From Selaginella moellendorffii (Eukaryota > Streptophyta > Lycopodiopsida > Selaginellales > Selaginellaceae), in NCBI RefSeq assembly GCF_000143415.4, contig NW_003314261.1, forward strand, positions 4,504,691 through 4,568,690: a stretch of 64,000 nucleotides of DNA. Direction: 5' to 3'. This document shows, one piece after another, positions 46,459-57,103 of this stretch. Each line of letters opens with the position of its first letter. The first letter of the stretch is position 1. The position numbers and the translations under genes are program-made. The notes under the pieces are model-generated. The model searched no databases, was not told the DNA's origin, and worked only from the letters and a program-made list of their open reading frames with translations.

Positions 46459-47164
46459 ATGAGGAAGGCGGCCGAAATGCCGCCTTTGGATTGCGGCAGC
46501 AGCGAGCTCCTGTCCGTGGAATCCAGCAGGAGCACGCCCGCGCCCTTCTTGACCAAGACGTTCCAGCTCGTCGACGATCCCGGCTCGGACGATATCGTGT
46601 CGTGGGGCAGCGATGGCACCACATTCGTCGTGTGGAAGCCGCCCGAGTTCGCCACCGATTTGCTCCCCAGCTACTTCAAGCACAACAACTTCTCGAGCTT
46701 CGTCCGGCAGCTCAACACATATGTGAGTTCCATTCCAAGCTCTTGTTTGTTCGTTCGCTCGCTTTGCCTTCCTATCTTTCTCTCGTTCTTCCACCGAGCG
46801 TTTTGCTTTGATCCTTGCAAGAGTCTCTCTGGCAACTCACTCACATTGCAACAATGCTGTGTGCAGGGATTCCGCAAGGTGGTTCCCGATCGCTGGGAAT
46901 TCGCGAACGAGTTCTTCCGCAAGGGGGAGCGCCAGCTACTGTCGGAGATCCACCGGAGGAAGACGCCGCACTTGGTTTCGAATGGGATGCCGCTCATGGC
47001 GTGGAGCGACGATCACCTGGCCTCCTCGTACATGCCGGTGCTGCCTTACATGGACACCGCGTCGCTGCTGAGCGAGGACAACGAGAGGCTCCGCCGCGAG
47101 AATTTGCTGCTCACCAACGAGCTCCTGCGCCTCCAGAAGCTCTACGAGCACGCCGTGACTTTCA

Positions 47165-47195
<31 letters not shown>

Positions 47196-47694
47196 CGGCA
47201 AGCTCGGAAGCACGGGATCGTTTCTTCGCAGCAGCAAAGAGTACTACGAATTCACGAGCTCCAAGAGGATGGTCATGACGACCACCGACGCGATGATCCT
47301 CGACAGCGGCTTGGCGAGGGTGGCCTCCGCGGGAGATCGAGTGGCAGCGCTCGCCGCCAAGGACGAGAAGCCCAGCTACAACAATTCCTCGTCCTCGGGC
47401 TGCACGGACGAGTCGAGCGTCTCGGCGGCGGCGGCGGTGGTGGATTGCAGCACCACTCCCACCGCGTCCACGATCGCGTTCGTGGACGTGAAGCTCCGGG
47501 AGATGGCCGCGCACGCCGCCAGTGAAGAACACCGCCACCACCACCGTCGTCGAGACGACGATCAGGAAGACGATGGTCTGGGAGGAGCAGGAGGAGGAGG
47601 AGGAGGTCCAAAGCTGTTTGGAGTGTCGCTGGGCAGGAAAAGGCCTCGCGGCCCAACACCCGACTGGACAGAAACCAGCCATCAACAATCTTAG
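46459..47694 (+). CDS. HSFB: Class B heat shock transcription factor
   Basis: DNA-binding regulator of heat-stress genes; class B factors usually repress. Two exons (46459-46722 and 46867-47694) give 363 residues. The intron sits inside the DNA-binding domain at the position conserved in all plant HSFs, after FVRQLNTY and before [12 protein letters not shown]. The DNA-binding domain runs from [15 protein letters not shown] to HRRKT. A heptad region ([24 protein letters not shown]) follows without the class A insertion. The class B repressor tetrapeptide occurs in [13 protein letters not shown], next to a nuclear localisation signal. A poly-Gln run (CAG repeats near 47,170) and a Gly run near the C-terminus are low-complexity additions. 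Confidence 0.95.
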
Positions 47695-49443
47695 AGAGAA
47701 TCTCAAGGTGCTCGGGCTCGGGTCAGTTTTTCTTTTTTCATTTTCTTTTGCTTTTCTCGTTAGTGTTCTTCCTGTTCTTCGAGATCGAGCTAACATCCGC
47801 AGCGATTCTTACAGTTAAAAAAGAGGCTCCTTTCCTTCTCCCTAGACTAGATCACTGGAGGACTACCGGACTGGAGGACGCACTCTCACTGCTTCTAAGC
47901 TAAGCTCCCAGGCTCTACACTAACAAACACACACTTGTAACGCAGATGGATCTAGCTTCTAGGCCACAGCGAGATCTCTCTCTCTCTCTCGAGAGGGTTA
48001 CGTATCATCCCAGATCGACGAGGGACTTGGAGAAAAGAGAGAGAGAATCCAAATCAATCTTTTGATCCAAGAAGTGGTGTTTGTGTCTTTGTGGAGTTTC
48101 TCTCCCCGGATTTTGATTAGTTCCTTGGGCTGCAAGGGACGTCCGTACGCTGGCAGCGTGTTGTTTTATCGTATCAACGTCCCTTTCGGAGGATTAAGAG
48201 GAGAAATCCATCTCCGCGCCCCACGCTCTTGGCACTGGGCTGACCCGCCGACGAAGCAAAGAAGAGCGAGAGAAGAGAGACGAACATCGCAATCGTGGTG
48301 TTTAGAACAAAGGCATTTACAAAGCCATTGACCTTGGGCGGGCATTTGTGGCGTGGATGGGGGCATTCTTGCGTTGGAGTGGCGACTCGGCATTGAATCG
48401 CATCAATGCCCCTGCTTGGGCGAAAATGGGAATTTCTTTTCTCTCTCTCTCTCTTGTTCCTCGCTCCATCCATCCAGTCAATGCATTCCAATCGACCCAA
48501 TCCAATCAAGCCCATCCAATCAAGCCACCATCACATTCGCGCCCTCTGCGAATTGTTTAGGGCTGGAGAGGGGTTTAAGTGAGGTTTATACAGTGAATTA
48601 ATAGTAAATTCTCAAAACCATTTGAGGTAGCTTCTTCTCTTTGGATGTTCTACTCCTCCTATGATATGGCATTATGCTCGTATAAATGCCGTGACAAGTG
48701 ATAAGGTGATGATCATCGAGATCAAGCTTTGCCAAGCTGCTGATAAGCTCGATTGCGAAAGAGCGAGCATTTGACACCCTGACTGACCGGGCCTTGTAAC
48801 TTACTGACTGGAAGGTGGAAGAGACAAAGTGTGTACTTTGGATCCTGCGTCTCCAAGCAAAGCTCCCGTGAGAAAACGCGCTCTCCCTGCCAAACACCCA
48901 GCGGTTCATGTCCGATCTAAAAGAAAAAAAATACTCACCTTTTTTTACCATTTCTTTTTCGTTTCCACCTCTACTTCTCGTGACAAAGGACGAGGGCTAA
49001 ATCGCCGCCGGACAAGGAAGAAGAGATTTTGCGTACGGCACGAGCGTACTTGGAACACAGTAAAGAAGGCTGTGTGTGTGTTCCAAATGCCGGCTGTGTA
49101 AGCTATGGGCCAGGGCTAGAGCTCAGCTAGCTACACTCTAGCGATATGGAGGCTCTAGAAGAATGCGATAAATCCATAGTTTCATATGCCAATCCATCAT
49201 CCATTATCCATCCATGATCCATCCATCCTGGACAAATAGAGTGTGGAGGAGAACATATAGGCTAAGGTAGTTATTGACACACACATACCTTGCATGCTAT
49301 GGCACGCAAAACAGTCTCACTGCCTGGTTAGGGGTTCGATTCCTGTTGCCTCACTTTAACTTAACCTCTTAGGTCAACAATTTATCTCATGACGTAACTT
49401 TTTTAAATGTAAAAAAGTAACACCATGCGCTTTTAAATTTGAA
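47695..49443. other. Intergenic DNA between HSFB and TAF8
   Basis: Contains (CT)n near 47,981, a (CT)n near 48,440 and a TCCATCCA-rich stretch near 49,190-49,230. Short frames on both strands (48,174-48,560; 48,598-48,951) lack motifs. A tRNA-like B box near 49,328 is listed separately. Confidence 0.5.
49290..49360 (+). repeat. Possible tRNA-derived SINE fragment
   Basis: GGGTTCGATTCC at 49,328-49,339 matches the RNA polymerase III B box (GGTTCGANTCC) with a plausible T-loop, but the T-stem pairs poorly and the cloverleaf does not close. The A box upstream is weak. It is more likely a SINE head or tRNA relic than a working tRNA. Confidence 0.3.
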
Positions 49444-50700
49444 ATGAACGTTAGTGGAGAGCCAGGAGCCCTAATTAGGGCTTGTGGAGCTGGGGCAGGG
49501 ATGGGCGGTGGCAGCAGCGGCGGCAGCAGCAGCCGGGACGAGTTTGGGCGCATCGTGGCCAAGATGGCGGTCGCGCAGATCTGCGAATCGGTAGGCTTCC
49601 ACTCGATCCAGGCGTCGGCCATGGAGACGCTGGCGGACGTGGCCATCCGCTACCTCCGCGACCTCGCCCGCGCCGCGCACTTCTACTCCAACCTCGCCGC
49701 GCGCATCGAGAGCAACGCCTTCGATTTGATCATGGCCATGGAGGACGTCGGCCCCGCGCCGCCGGCCGCCGACCCCTCCCGCCCCATCGCCCGGAGCTCC
49801 GCGCTGCGCGAGGTGATGCGTTTCGTGGAGTACAGCGAGGAGATTCCATTCGCGCGGCCGCTGCCGCGATTCCCCGTGGCCAAGAAGAGGCTCGCGGCGC
49901 CCAGCTTCGCGCAGCTCGGGGAGGCCCCGCCAGGATCACACATACCGTCGTGGCTCCCGGCTCTTCCAGACCCACACACGTACCGCCACACGCCCGTGTG
50001 GCCCGATCGCAAGAGAGAGCCCGCCGCTAATCGCCTGGAGCAAGCTCGGCAGCGCCGAAAGGCCGAGAGCTCTCTCGTCGCGCTCCACTCGCGGCTCTCG
50101 TCCACGGCGAGCATGGTTTTCAAAGACAGGGAGAAGGAGAACAGTGGCAGTGAAGAGAATGGGAGTGGGAGTGGGAGTGGGAATGCTTTCCTGGCGCCGC
50201 CGCTAGCGGCCGGGGCCAAGGAGCTCATGGTGGTCCAGTTTGGAGGATTCAAGGACGGAGGTGGCGGGGAGAATGCCGGGGTGGTGCCGCAGGTTCCTTC
50301 TATCGTGGAGGCGTTTGCGTCGGTGGTGGAGTCTGCGAGTAATGGTAATGGTGACGGTGGTCTCGAGATCCAGGACGGTGGTGGTGGCAATGAGAATGGA
50401 TTGGCTCTGGTGGAGCAGTCACAGCCGCAGCCGCAGCCACAGCAAAAGAAAGGCGAGCTTTTGGAGAGTAACCGGAGCCAGAGAGTGGTACTGAGCTTCG
50501 ACTTTGGTGGCAAGGCGGGTTCCAAGGGGGTGTTTGCGAAGAGGATCCTGGCGGCGAGCAAGCAACAGCAGCAGCAGCAGCAGCAGCTTCTCAAGCGGCA
50601 GAGATCGTCGGTTGCAAACGCCGAGGATGATAAGGACGAGAGGAAGAAGCGAGCCGAACAGATAATCACACAGGGAATGGACACCATGGCCGCTTCGTGA
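49444..50700 (+). CDS. TAF8: TFIID subunit TAF8 (histone-fold protein)
   Basis: Subunit of the general transcription factor TFIID. Intronless frame of 418 residues from 49444; the Met at 49501 (MGGGSS) is an equally likely start. The bromodomain-associated histone fold covers about residues 34-100: IVAKMAVAQICESVGF, ALADV-like METLADVAIRYLRDL and HFYSNLAARIESNAFDLIMA. The TAF8 C-terminal signature is HIPSWLPALPDPHTYRHTPVW (about residues 172-192). The rest is low-complexity: Gly/Ser, Gln-Pro repeats and a poly-Gln run (CAG/CAA near 50,565). It is convergent with a Pro-rich gene only 105 bp away. Confidence 0.92.
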   Translation: MNVSGEPGALIRACGAGAGMGGGSSGGSSSRDEFGRIVAKMAVAQICESVGFHSIQASAMETLADVAIRYLRDLARAAHFYSNLAARIESNAFDLIMAMEDVGPAPPAADPSRPIARSSALREVMRFVEYSEEIPFARPLPRFPVAKKRLAAPSFAQLGEAPPGSHIPSWLPALPDPHTYRHTPVWPDRKREPAANRLEQARQRRKAESSLVALHSRLSSTASMVFKDREKENSGSEENGSGSGSGNAFLAPPLAAGAKELMVVQFGGFKDGGGGENAGVVPQVPSIVEAFASVVESASNGNGDGGLEIQDGGGGNENGLALVEQSQPQPQPQQKKGELLESNRSQRVVLSFDFGGKAGSKGVFAKRILAASKQQQQQQQQLLKRQRSSVANAEDDKDERKKRAEQIITQGMDTMAAS

Positions 50701-50805
50701 TCGATTCTTTGCAATGGTGGAATAAGTTCTCCTACAGCGACAATCCGCCAAGCTTTCCAAGGTACACTTCACGAGTTTTTATTTACAAGGGGACGGGGGA
50801 TCACA

Positions 50806-51582
50806 CTATTGATCGGAATAGCGACGAGAGTCTCTATACTTGTGGACTTTCTTGCAGATGTAGATCATCGCGCAGAGGAGAGCCAGCGCGAGGATGAAGC
50901 CGACGGCTATGCCCGCCTTTTGGGCCGGAGTTGCAGGGGCTGGATCCACTGGAGTGATTGGAACACTCGGGGGTGGTGGACGAGGCTTTGGAAATGGTGG
51001 CGGTGGCGGTGGCGGTGGTCTCTTTGGGGGTGGAGGAGCGAACTTAGGCGGTGGTGGTGGCGTTGGTGTCCTTGGAGGTGGAGGGGCGATCTTAGGGGGT
51101 GGTGGTGGTAACCTTGGAGGTGGAGGACAGATCTTAGGAGCTGGAGGAGGCGTTGGAGGTGGTGGAGGATTGAGCTTGGGAGGTGGCGGACGAGTAGGCG
51201 GTGGTGGTGGCGGTGGAGGCGGTGGCGGAGGGGGAGATCTCCGTGGTGGTGGCGGCGGTGGTCTTCTAAATCCTGGATACGAAGGTGGCGATAAGTTTGC
51301 TCTTGGAGAGGGTGGGACGAACTTTGGATATGGTTTTGGAGGACTGTAGGGGCCTCCCGGCCTGGGATGTGAGAATGGTGGTGGACGTGGGAAGTAGTAA
51401 GGTGGAAATCCGGATCTCGGGGGTGGTGGTGCTGGAAATCCTACTTCTGGGAAGTCCTGCAAACCTGGATCATCGTCATCGTCTTCTAGTCCGTGGTGCT
51501 GGTAGTAGTAATCTGTCCAGCAAGCGGCACCTTGAAACAGGAAGAGAATGAAGACGCAGATCGCGCTCGTCGGAGATGTCAT
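50806..51582 (-). CDS. Proline-rich, extensin-like single-pass membrane protein
   Basis: Single-exon frame of 258 residues. It has a signal peptide (about residues 1-21, ICVFILFLFQGAACW), then a Tyr/His/Asp segment. A long Pro-rich wall-type domain follows, with PPPP repeats separated by basic residues (about residues 50-205). A transmembrane helix (GIAVGFILALALLCAMIYIC) and a short basic tail (KKVHKYRDSRRYSDQ) end the protein. The layout resembles the extracellular and membrane parts of PERK-type proteins without any kinase, so it may be a cell wall-plasma membrane linker. Function unknown. The Pro codons make the plus strand G-rich. Confidence 0.75.
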   Translation of the reverse strand: MTSPTSAICVFILFLFQGAACWTDYYYQHHGLEDDDDDPGLQDFPEVGFPAPPPPRSGFPPYYFPRPPPFSHPRPGGPYSPPKPYPKFVPPSPRANLSPPSYPGFRRPPPPPPRRSPPPPPPPPPPPPPTRPPPPKLNPPPPPTPPPAPKICPPPPRLPPPPPKIAPPPPRTPTPPPPPKFAPPPPKRPPPPPPPPFPKPRPPPPSVPITPVDPAPATPAQKAGIAVGFILALALLCAMIYICKKVHKYRDSRRYSDQ

Positions 51583-51961
51583 GGCCGTGCCGTTCTCGCT
51601 CTCTGTCTCCTTTTCCCGAGATCCAGTTTCGAGGAGAGCTCTTTTTCTTTATGCTTATGTAAATGCTCCACTGGATGGATGGACTGGAGTCGAAGCAACG
51701 TGAGTTATGATTGTTTGTGTACATTGCTCTTCACTCTAAAGGTTGCAGTGACCGATCAAGCAAAGTTTTATGGCAGTAGACAAGTAAACTCGTTTGAAAA
51801 AACTCCCAAGCTTTTGAAGAACACAATCTTTTGAGGGTAGTACAGATCTGTCCAGCTGCTGTAAAATTCACCGAAGCAGTAGGACGAGAAGGAAGTATCG
51901 ACTTGCTCAAGTGCGAGCCGAAAGAAGGAACAAAAAGAAACGCAAGTGAGAAGTAAGAATT
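51583..51961. other. Short intergenic region
   Basis: About 380 bp holding the 5' region of the Pro-rich gene and the 3' UTR of PRP19. Nothing else seen. Confidence 0.5.
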
Positions 51962-54479
51962 CTATGCATCCGTAGTCGTGACAGGAGCTCCCAGTATACG
52001 AAGATGTCTGTCAGTGCTTCCAACCGCAAGGAAGGAGGCGTCCGGGCCAAACCTGACGCACGTAACTTTGTCTGCAGCACAAAAGCCCATGAGACACGAA
52101 ATCACAAAAACAAAGGGACTTACTTGATCCCGAGAGATCTGGAAAGGTCTTCACAAGATTCCACTCCTGCTTCACACTTCCCGTTTGGAACACTCTGGAT
52201 GCAACGAGAAAACGGTGTAAGACTGAGTTCCACCTAGAGAAATGAATATGGATGGTACTGTCACCTTATATCTGAGCCAGCGAGCGCGAGATAGGAGCCA
52301 CTGTGATCGAATTGAACTGGCGGAGAGACGAGCACGTAAGAATCTGTAAGGCAACATGGGAAAACAAAGTACAAACCAGTGCTGGTTGGTGTGCTAGGAT
52401 CGTATGGAGAAAACGATCGAAAGTTTTTCAACTTGCGCAGATCCCAAACCTTCACGCCATCGCTGGCGGCAGTCTGCACACGGCGTACGAGTTTAACAAC
52501 GCACCAAAAACAATAACTCGGAAGCACTCACAGCCAGGAAGTAACCATTTTCAGAGAACGATAGTTCAGTCACGGGCCCAGAGTGTCCTTCAAACTTGGC
52601 AACGTTGTTCTGGATAAGGAACAAAGAAAATGTTAAGGCCCGAAACAACAAACTCGAAAGAAAGAGCTTGCCTGTGACTTCACGTCCCAAATGCGAACCA
52701 ACGATTCCGCAGTTCCAGTGCCAAGGATTAAGCCATCAGGATGGAAGGAAGCGGCTGTATATCCATCTTGTACTGCTGCATCGGTAACCTGAAAAACTCG
52801 CATGTTAAAACGGTAATGAGGTATTCTAAAATTTTACCTGCGTTGTACAAGTGCCAGAATTGAGGTCGTAGAAGGCCCATGTTTTGTCATCTGACGCTGT
52901 TACAAAAAATCTGTTCGTTGGATGGACGGTAATCGCCCGAATCTGATAACGAAGTTCAAGTTTACCGAGAGCTTTCATGAAGAACAAAAGCAAACATACC
53001 TCAGCACTGTGTTCCTTAAGCGTCTGTTTACAGCTATATGCCCCTTCCTCACCACCTTGCCAAATTTTTACCGTCTGTAGGAAAGTGACAATAAGAAAAA
53101 TATGCACGACTAAAGCCCTTTGTTCTACCTTATCAGCCGAAGCAGTCAAGACGAGATCATCTCGGGCAACAAATTTTACACTCGTCACCTGCACAAAACA
53201 TCAAGCATGGCTAAATTGCAGCACGAAAATAAGCTGACCTTCTTGCTATGACCAACAAGAGATGCAACGATTTCACCAGAGGAGCGGTCAAAGACAATTG
53301 CATTGCCGTCATTTCCGCCTGTTAGAATGACATCCTAGAATCACACCAATGGATTAAAAACAGAAGGACAAGATAAGCAAACCATATACCTTCTGATGAT
53401 GGATATCTATAGATAATATACCCGGCCTGCTGGTCTTGTGCAAAGGATGGCTTGAAATCACGCTATACTGTTCTAGATTTTCGGCTTTCACCAATGTGGG
53501 TGGAATCTGCACATCAAAAGACTAGAATGAGGCACACAAAAAGACGCGACACGCCCAGACCCACCTGCCGCTTCTTTCGCAAACTAGAAAGGTCAGCATT
53601 GCATTGCGTAAGTTCTGCTATCATCTCGTCAGAGATCCCCTGCTTGAGCGTTTTAGCGGGTGGCAGTTGCTCCAGCTCTGCCTCTATTTCCCTCGTAATC
53701 AGTGAGAGGAAAACTACAAAAGCAAGAGCTTACCCCGTTTGCCGTTGCTAGTTACTGCATCGGCCTCTGGTAGAGCCGCCGGCCTTTGCAGTTCTGCTTG
53801 AGCAAGTAGAGTTCTCGCATCGTCCCTTTCGGTTTTCAGCCTGGCAATCACGCGGCAAGCTGCATCATGCTGCAAACAAACTTGCAGTTAGCTATGGAGT
53901 TACTTGTGGCTGCGGAACCTGATAGAGGGCATGGCTGAGCTCCTGACGAGCATTGTTAAGTTGCTGCTCCAAGTGGTAGTTCGACAAGACAACCGCATCC
54001 CATTCCTGTAGAAATCACCCAAACGGTAAGGATTTTCCAAGCTTGAAACTGTAACGGACTCACATTCTGAAACATTCCAAGCATTCCAGGAATGCTCGTC
54101 GCTGTAACGGGCCTCGGCTTCACGGCCTGCAAATAAAATCTCTAAGACGAGAAGAGAGAAGAAATCCAGACGCGCTCAAAAACCTTGTTAGTCTTCACCG
54201 GTAAGAGATCTTCCTCGGTCAAGGACTCTCCAGTGACAGGGCAAGTCCCATTTTCCTGAAGCACAGCCACAATGCATCGATTGGAACAGCCACTAAACAC
54301 ACTAAATCCTTACCGCAAGATGCTTCTCGATCAGCCTCCTCTCGAAAAGAAGCCCAGAGCGCTTGGAAATCACGGGCTCTTCCGGCGTCAATCCAGAGAC
54401 TGCGAGAAAAACACACAATACGAGCTCGTAACGACGGCTGGAGCTAGAGAAGGAGCATTCACTCACTGGCGCAGAACAT
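51962..54479 (-). CDS. PRP19: Pre-mRNA-processing factor 19 (U-box/WD40 E3 ligase)
   Basis: Core of the nineteen complex (plant MAC3), needed for spliceosome activation, DNA repair and immunity. Around 15 exons with ~50-90 bp introns. N-terminus MFCA then [28 protein letters not shown] and [10 protein letters not shown] form the U-box. [32 protein letters not shown] and the following Ala/Leu-rich coiled coil give the tetramer region. Seven WD repeats follow, recognisable by [42 protein letters not shown] and [13 protein letters not shown]. The C-terminus is [14 protein letters not shown] then GAPVTTTDA and stop (TAG at 51962-51964). Exon borders were judged from domain continuity; one or two in the WD region are approximate. 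Confidence 0.93.
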
Positions 54480-54694
54480 CGTGACGAGCCGAGCCGCTCC
54501 CGCTCCTTCCAAGCCCTAGAAATATAAACCCTAATAGGTCACTATGGCGCTTTAGCGCTGCTGCTTGGAATTCTAGAGCTGGCTCAGAAACGCTCGCTTG
54601 GATTTGGAGCGCCAGAAGAAGAAGGCTAGAGGAAGAAGTAGGAGGGAGGAGGAAGAAGAGAGACAGTAAATTCTCTTTTGAGGGTTTAGGGTTT
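54480..54694. promoter_or_regulatory. Bidirectional promoter of PRP19 and mtSSB with telo-boxes
   Basis: Only 215 bp separate the two divergent starts. AAACCCTA lies at 54526-54533 and TAGGGTTT at 54687-54694, directly abutting the SSB start codon, so each gene has its own telo-box close to its 5' end. Confidence 0.6.
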
Positions 54695-55060
54695 ATGATG
54701 GCCGCGATAGCGCTCAGGTCTTCGATGCGAGCAGCGATGCGTTCCCGGCTATCGGCGCCATCGCCGGCTCCATCTCCAGGTTCTCAGGGTCTTTTGCCCC
54801 TTGTAAATCGTGCTTGCCTCTCAATCGATCGTTCTAGCGATGATGGCGCGCCAATGCAGCGGGATTGACAAGGTCCTTGTGCCATCCCGAAGGTGTCTGG
54901 TGCGATTTCCCTCGCTCTTCTCATGTGGTTCTTTCTCCAGGCTTGGCGAGGTCCTTTTGCATGGAGCCCGTGGAGGAAACAATGAGTAGCAAGGACAAGT
55001 TCTTGAGCCCGCCAAGCTCTGCTACTTCAAACAGCGTTGACATAGCTCCAGGAATCTACA

Positions 55061-55091
<31 letters not shown>

Positions 55092-55210
55092 GGTTGCACT
55101 TGCTAGATCGAAACTTTCATCTCTCTCTCCGTGCCGTGCTTGTTCTTGGTAGATCGAAACTTTTGTCTCTCCGTGGTAGATCGAAACTTTAGCGTTGCTC
55201 TTGCTGGATC

Positions 55211-55258
<48 letters not shown>

Positions 55259-55877
55259 CTCCCTCCGTGCCGTGCTTGTTCCTGGTAGATCGAAACTTTT
55301 GTCTCTCCGTGGTAGATCGAAACTTTAGTATTGCTCTTGCTGGATCGAAACTTTCGTTTAGATCAAACTTACATTTTTTCTTCTTTTGCTAGGCTATTCT
55401 GATTGGTAAAGTCGGGCAGCCACCCACTGTGAAAACTCTCAGCAGTGGCACGGAAGTGGTCACCTTTCCTTTGGGAACTGGAGGCCTGAGGAACCACCGA
55501 CGAGCGCTCGAAGGAGAGAGCCCCCAAGCCTACGCGCAGCGTAGCTTCGTGCAATGGCACAGGATCTGCGTGTTCAAGCCCACGCTCGTCACCCTTGCCA
55601 TGCAGATCAAAAAGGGGTGAGGACATTGTCTTTCTTTCTCGTTCTTCACGAGTGTCTTCTCCCAGGATGAACGTCTACGTCGAGGGAAACATCGAGACAC
55701 GAGTCTACAAGGACACGGTAAGCGGCACTTTCAAGCGCTTGCGAGAGATTTCCATCCGGCAACACGGTAAGGAGCAAATCGAAAGCAAATCGAATTAGTT
55801 TACTCACAGATGACAACGCAGGCCGCCTGTATATGATGGGAACCAAGCCTCTACTCGCGTCTGAAGTCAAAGAATGA
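54695..55877 (+). CDS. SSB1: Mitochondrial single-stranded DNA-binding protein
   Basis: OB-fold protein coating single-stranded organellar DNA. Exon 1 encodes a Ser/Arg/Ala-rich presequence (AIALRSSMRAAMRSRL). Its donor is uncertain; TCTCCAG|GTTCTC keeps frame with exon 2, which follows CTTTCTCCAG and begins GLARSFC. Exon 2 ends at 55062. Exons 55393-55616, 55666-55766 and 55822-55877 carry the SSB core: AILIGKVGQPPTVKTL, VVTFPLGT, QWHRICVF, and MNVYVEGNIETRVYKD ending RLREISIRQHGRLYMMG. A GTAAG inside exon 4 is read through because the family sequence continues. The intron before exon 3 carries expanded repeats. Confidence 0.88.
55067..55360 (+). repeat. CT microsatellites and 136-bp offset duplication inside SSB intron
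   Basis: (CT)n tracts at about 55,068-55,090 and 55,210-55,250 flank a duplicated segment. The words GTGCCGTGCTTGTTC and TGGTAGATCGAAACTTT at 55,131-55,208 recur at 55,267-55,344 with few changes. The intron is about 330 bp, several times the local norm, because of this expansion. Confidence 0.85.
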
Positions 55878-55993
55878 GCTAGAACACGCTACCTTTGAAT
55901 TGCTGTTTTGCTGTTTTCGTTTTGTTCTTCCACTCTTGTCCATATCCACAATGAAAGTAATATGTACGAAAGTTCCTCTTCTCGAGATCTAGT

Positions 55994-57103
55994 CTAGTTC
56001 GTTGTTGACATCTTGAATTTGCAAACCGGGCAAGTGGCCTGCTGTCTTAGCCACTGATCGATGCAATGCGGATGAAACTGGAAGAGTCAAAGCGTCAGTG
56101 ATGGAAAGCAAGCGTAGAGTAGAACCTGGTGTAAGCACGGCAGGGTTCTAACAATCTCCCCTTCCATAACTTGCTCCAGGCAGACGCTACAAGTGAGCTC
56201 CTCTAGCTTCTCGTCCAACGAAGAAGAAGGAGATCCCTTGTTTGGATCAGAAGATGCCTGTGGCTGATGCTGCTGAGAGCTTCCTTGTTGGCTTCAAACA
56301 CAACGTGAACAAAGTTATGGGAAAGAAAGAAACAGAGAAACAAAGAAGTCACCTCTTTTGTGGTTTGTACTTGTGAACGGGGAGCGAGTTTATCTCTGCC
56401 TCGCTCAACGCCGGCACGCCGGGAGGATTATCTGGATCCAGAGCCCGCAAGGCATCGTAATCTGTTGGAACGAACGAGGTGAGAGAAGAGCGGAAGCAAA
56501 GTTACAAACCAAGTTCGTCAAACTCCCGATCGAGGAGCGCAAGCTGCAAGCGTAAGCCGTGAAGCCGGCCCCTGGTTGCAAAGGCGATGGGCGGCATCCT
56601 CAGACGAAGCTCGGTGTGACCAATCAGCCCGTTTGCCGTCGCTGCCACAGCCGCGGCGTTTGCATGGGCTTGGATTTGCTGGCACATTGCGTACATCCGG
56701 ATGCTTGTGGTTATGAGGAAAACGGCCATGCCAAACCATAACTGCAGAGAAGAATCGTGATCGTATAGCTTCGCTTCCAAAAGAAAGAATCTATTTTTCT
56801 AGCCATACCAGGAAGTTTGGAGACACCGGCTGGGAATTGAGAACCATGAACAGCAAGAACACTGGACAAAGCCACCGTCAACACGAAAGCTTCAAGTCTG
56901 GAATCTCTTACTTGTGATGAAAATGATGACAGGATTCGTGTTGAGCGGCCTTCCCCCGCCATGGAACCTCTGGAGCAGGCAAAACAATTTAGTGTAACTG
57001 TAACTTTGGGAGAATTGGCGCTTACCACCGCTCGCCGCTCGGGTATGAAATCGTGGAACCCGCTCTCGATGTCGGCTCTCGTCCCCCGGAAGACGAAGCT
57101 CAT
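55994..57103 (-). CDS. SDIR1: RING E3 ubiquitin ligase SDIR1 (salt- and drought-induced RING finger 1)
   Basis: ER/membrane RING-H2 ligase that promotes ABA signalling in Arabidopsis. The exon series starts MSFVFRGTRADIESGF (ATG 57103). Two membrane segments follow, around NPVIIFITS/VLLAVH-like and LWFGMAVFLITTSIRMYAMCQQ. Next come HTELRLRMPPIAFATRGRLH and LRLQLALLDREFDELDYDALRALDPDN, INSLPVHKYK, then the RING-H2 domain: CSVCLEQVMEGEIVRTLPCLHQFHPHCID and WLRQQATCPVCKF. The C-terminus is short (KMSTTN) and lacks the acidic tail of the Arabidopsis protein. The first transmembrane exon has borders I could not fix exactly. Convergent with the SSB gene, 116 bp apart. Confidence 0.93.

Noticed and set aside
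46936-47796. 286-codon minus-strand frame opposite HSFB exon 2
   Set aside because: Mirror of HSFB coding and CAG repeat; no domain.
49320-49345. Functional tRNA gene
   Set aside because: Only the T-loop/B-box is convincing; acceptor and D-arms do not form.
49683-50714. 343-codon minus-strand frame opposite TAF8
   Set aside because: Cys/Ser/Pro-rich antisense of TAF8; the sense strand has the histone fold and TAF8 signature.
50894-51349. Gly-rich plus-strand frame opposite the Pro-rich gene, resembling a glycine-rich protein
   Set aside because: GGN codons are the complement of CCN; the minus strand has signal peptide, TM helix and full start-stop, so it is the better model.
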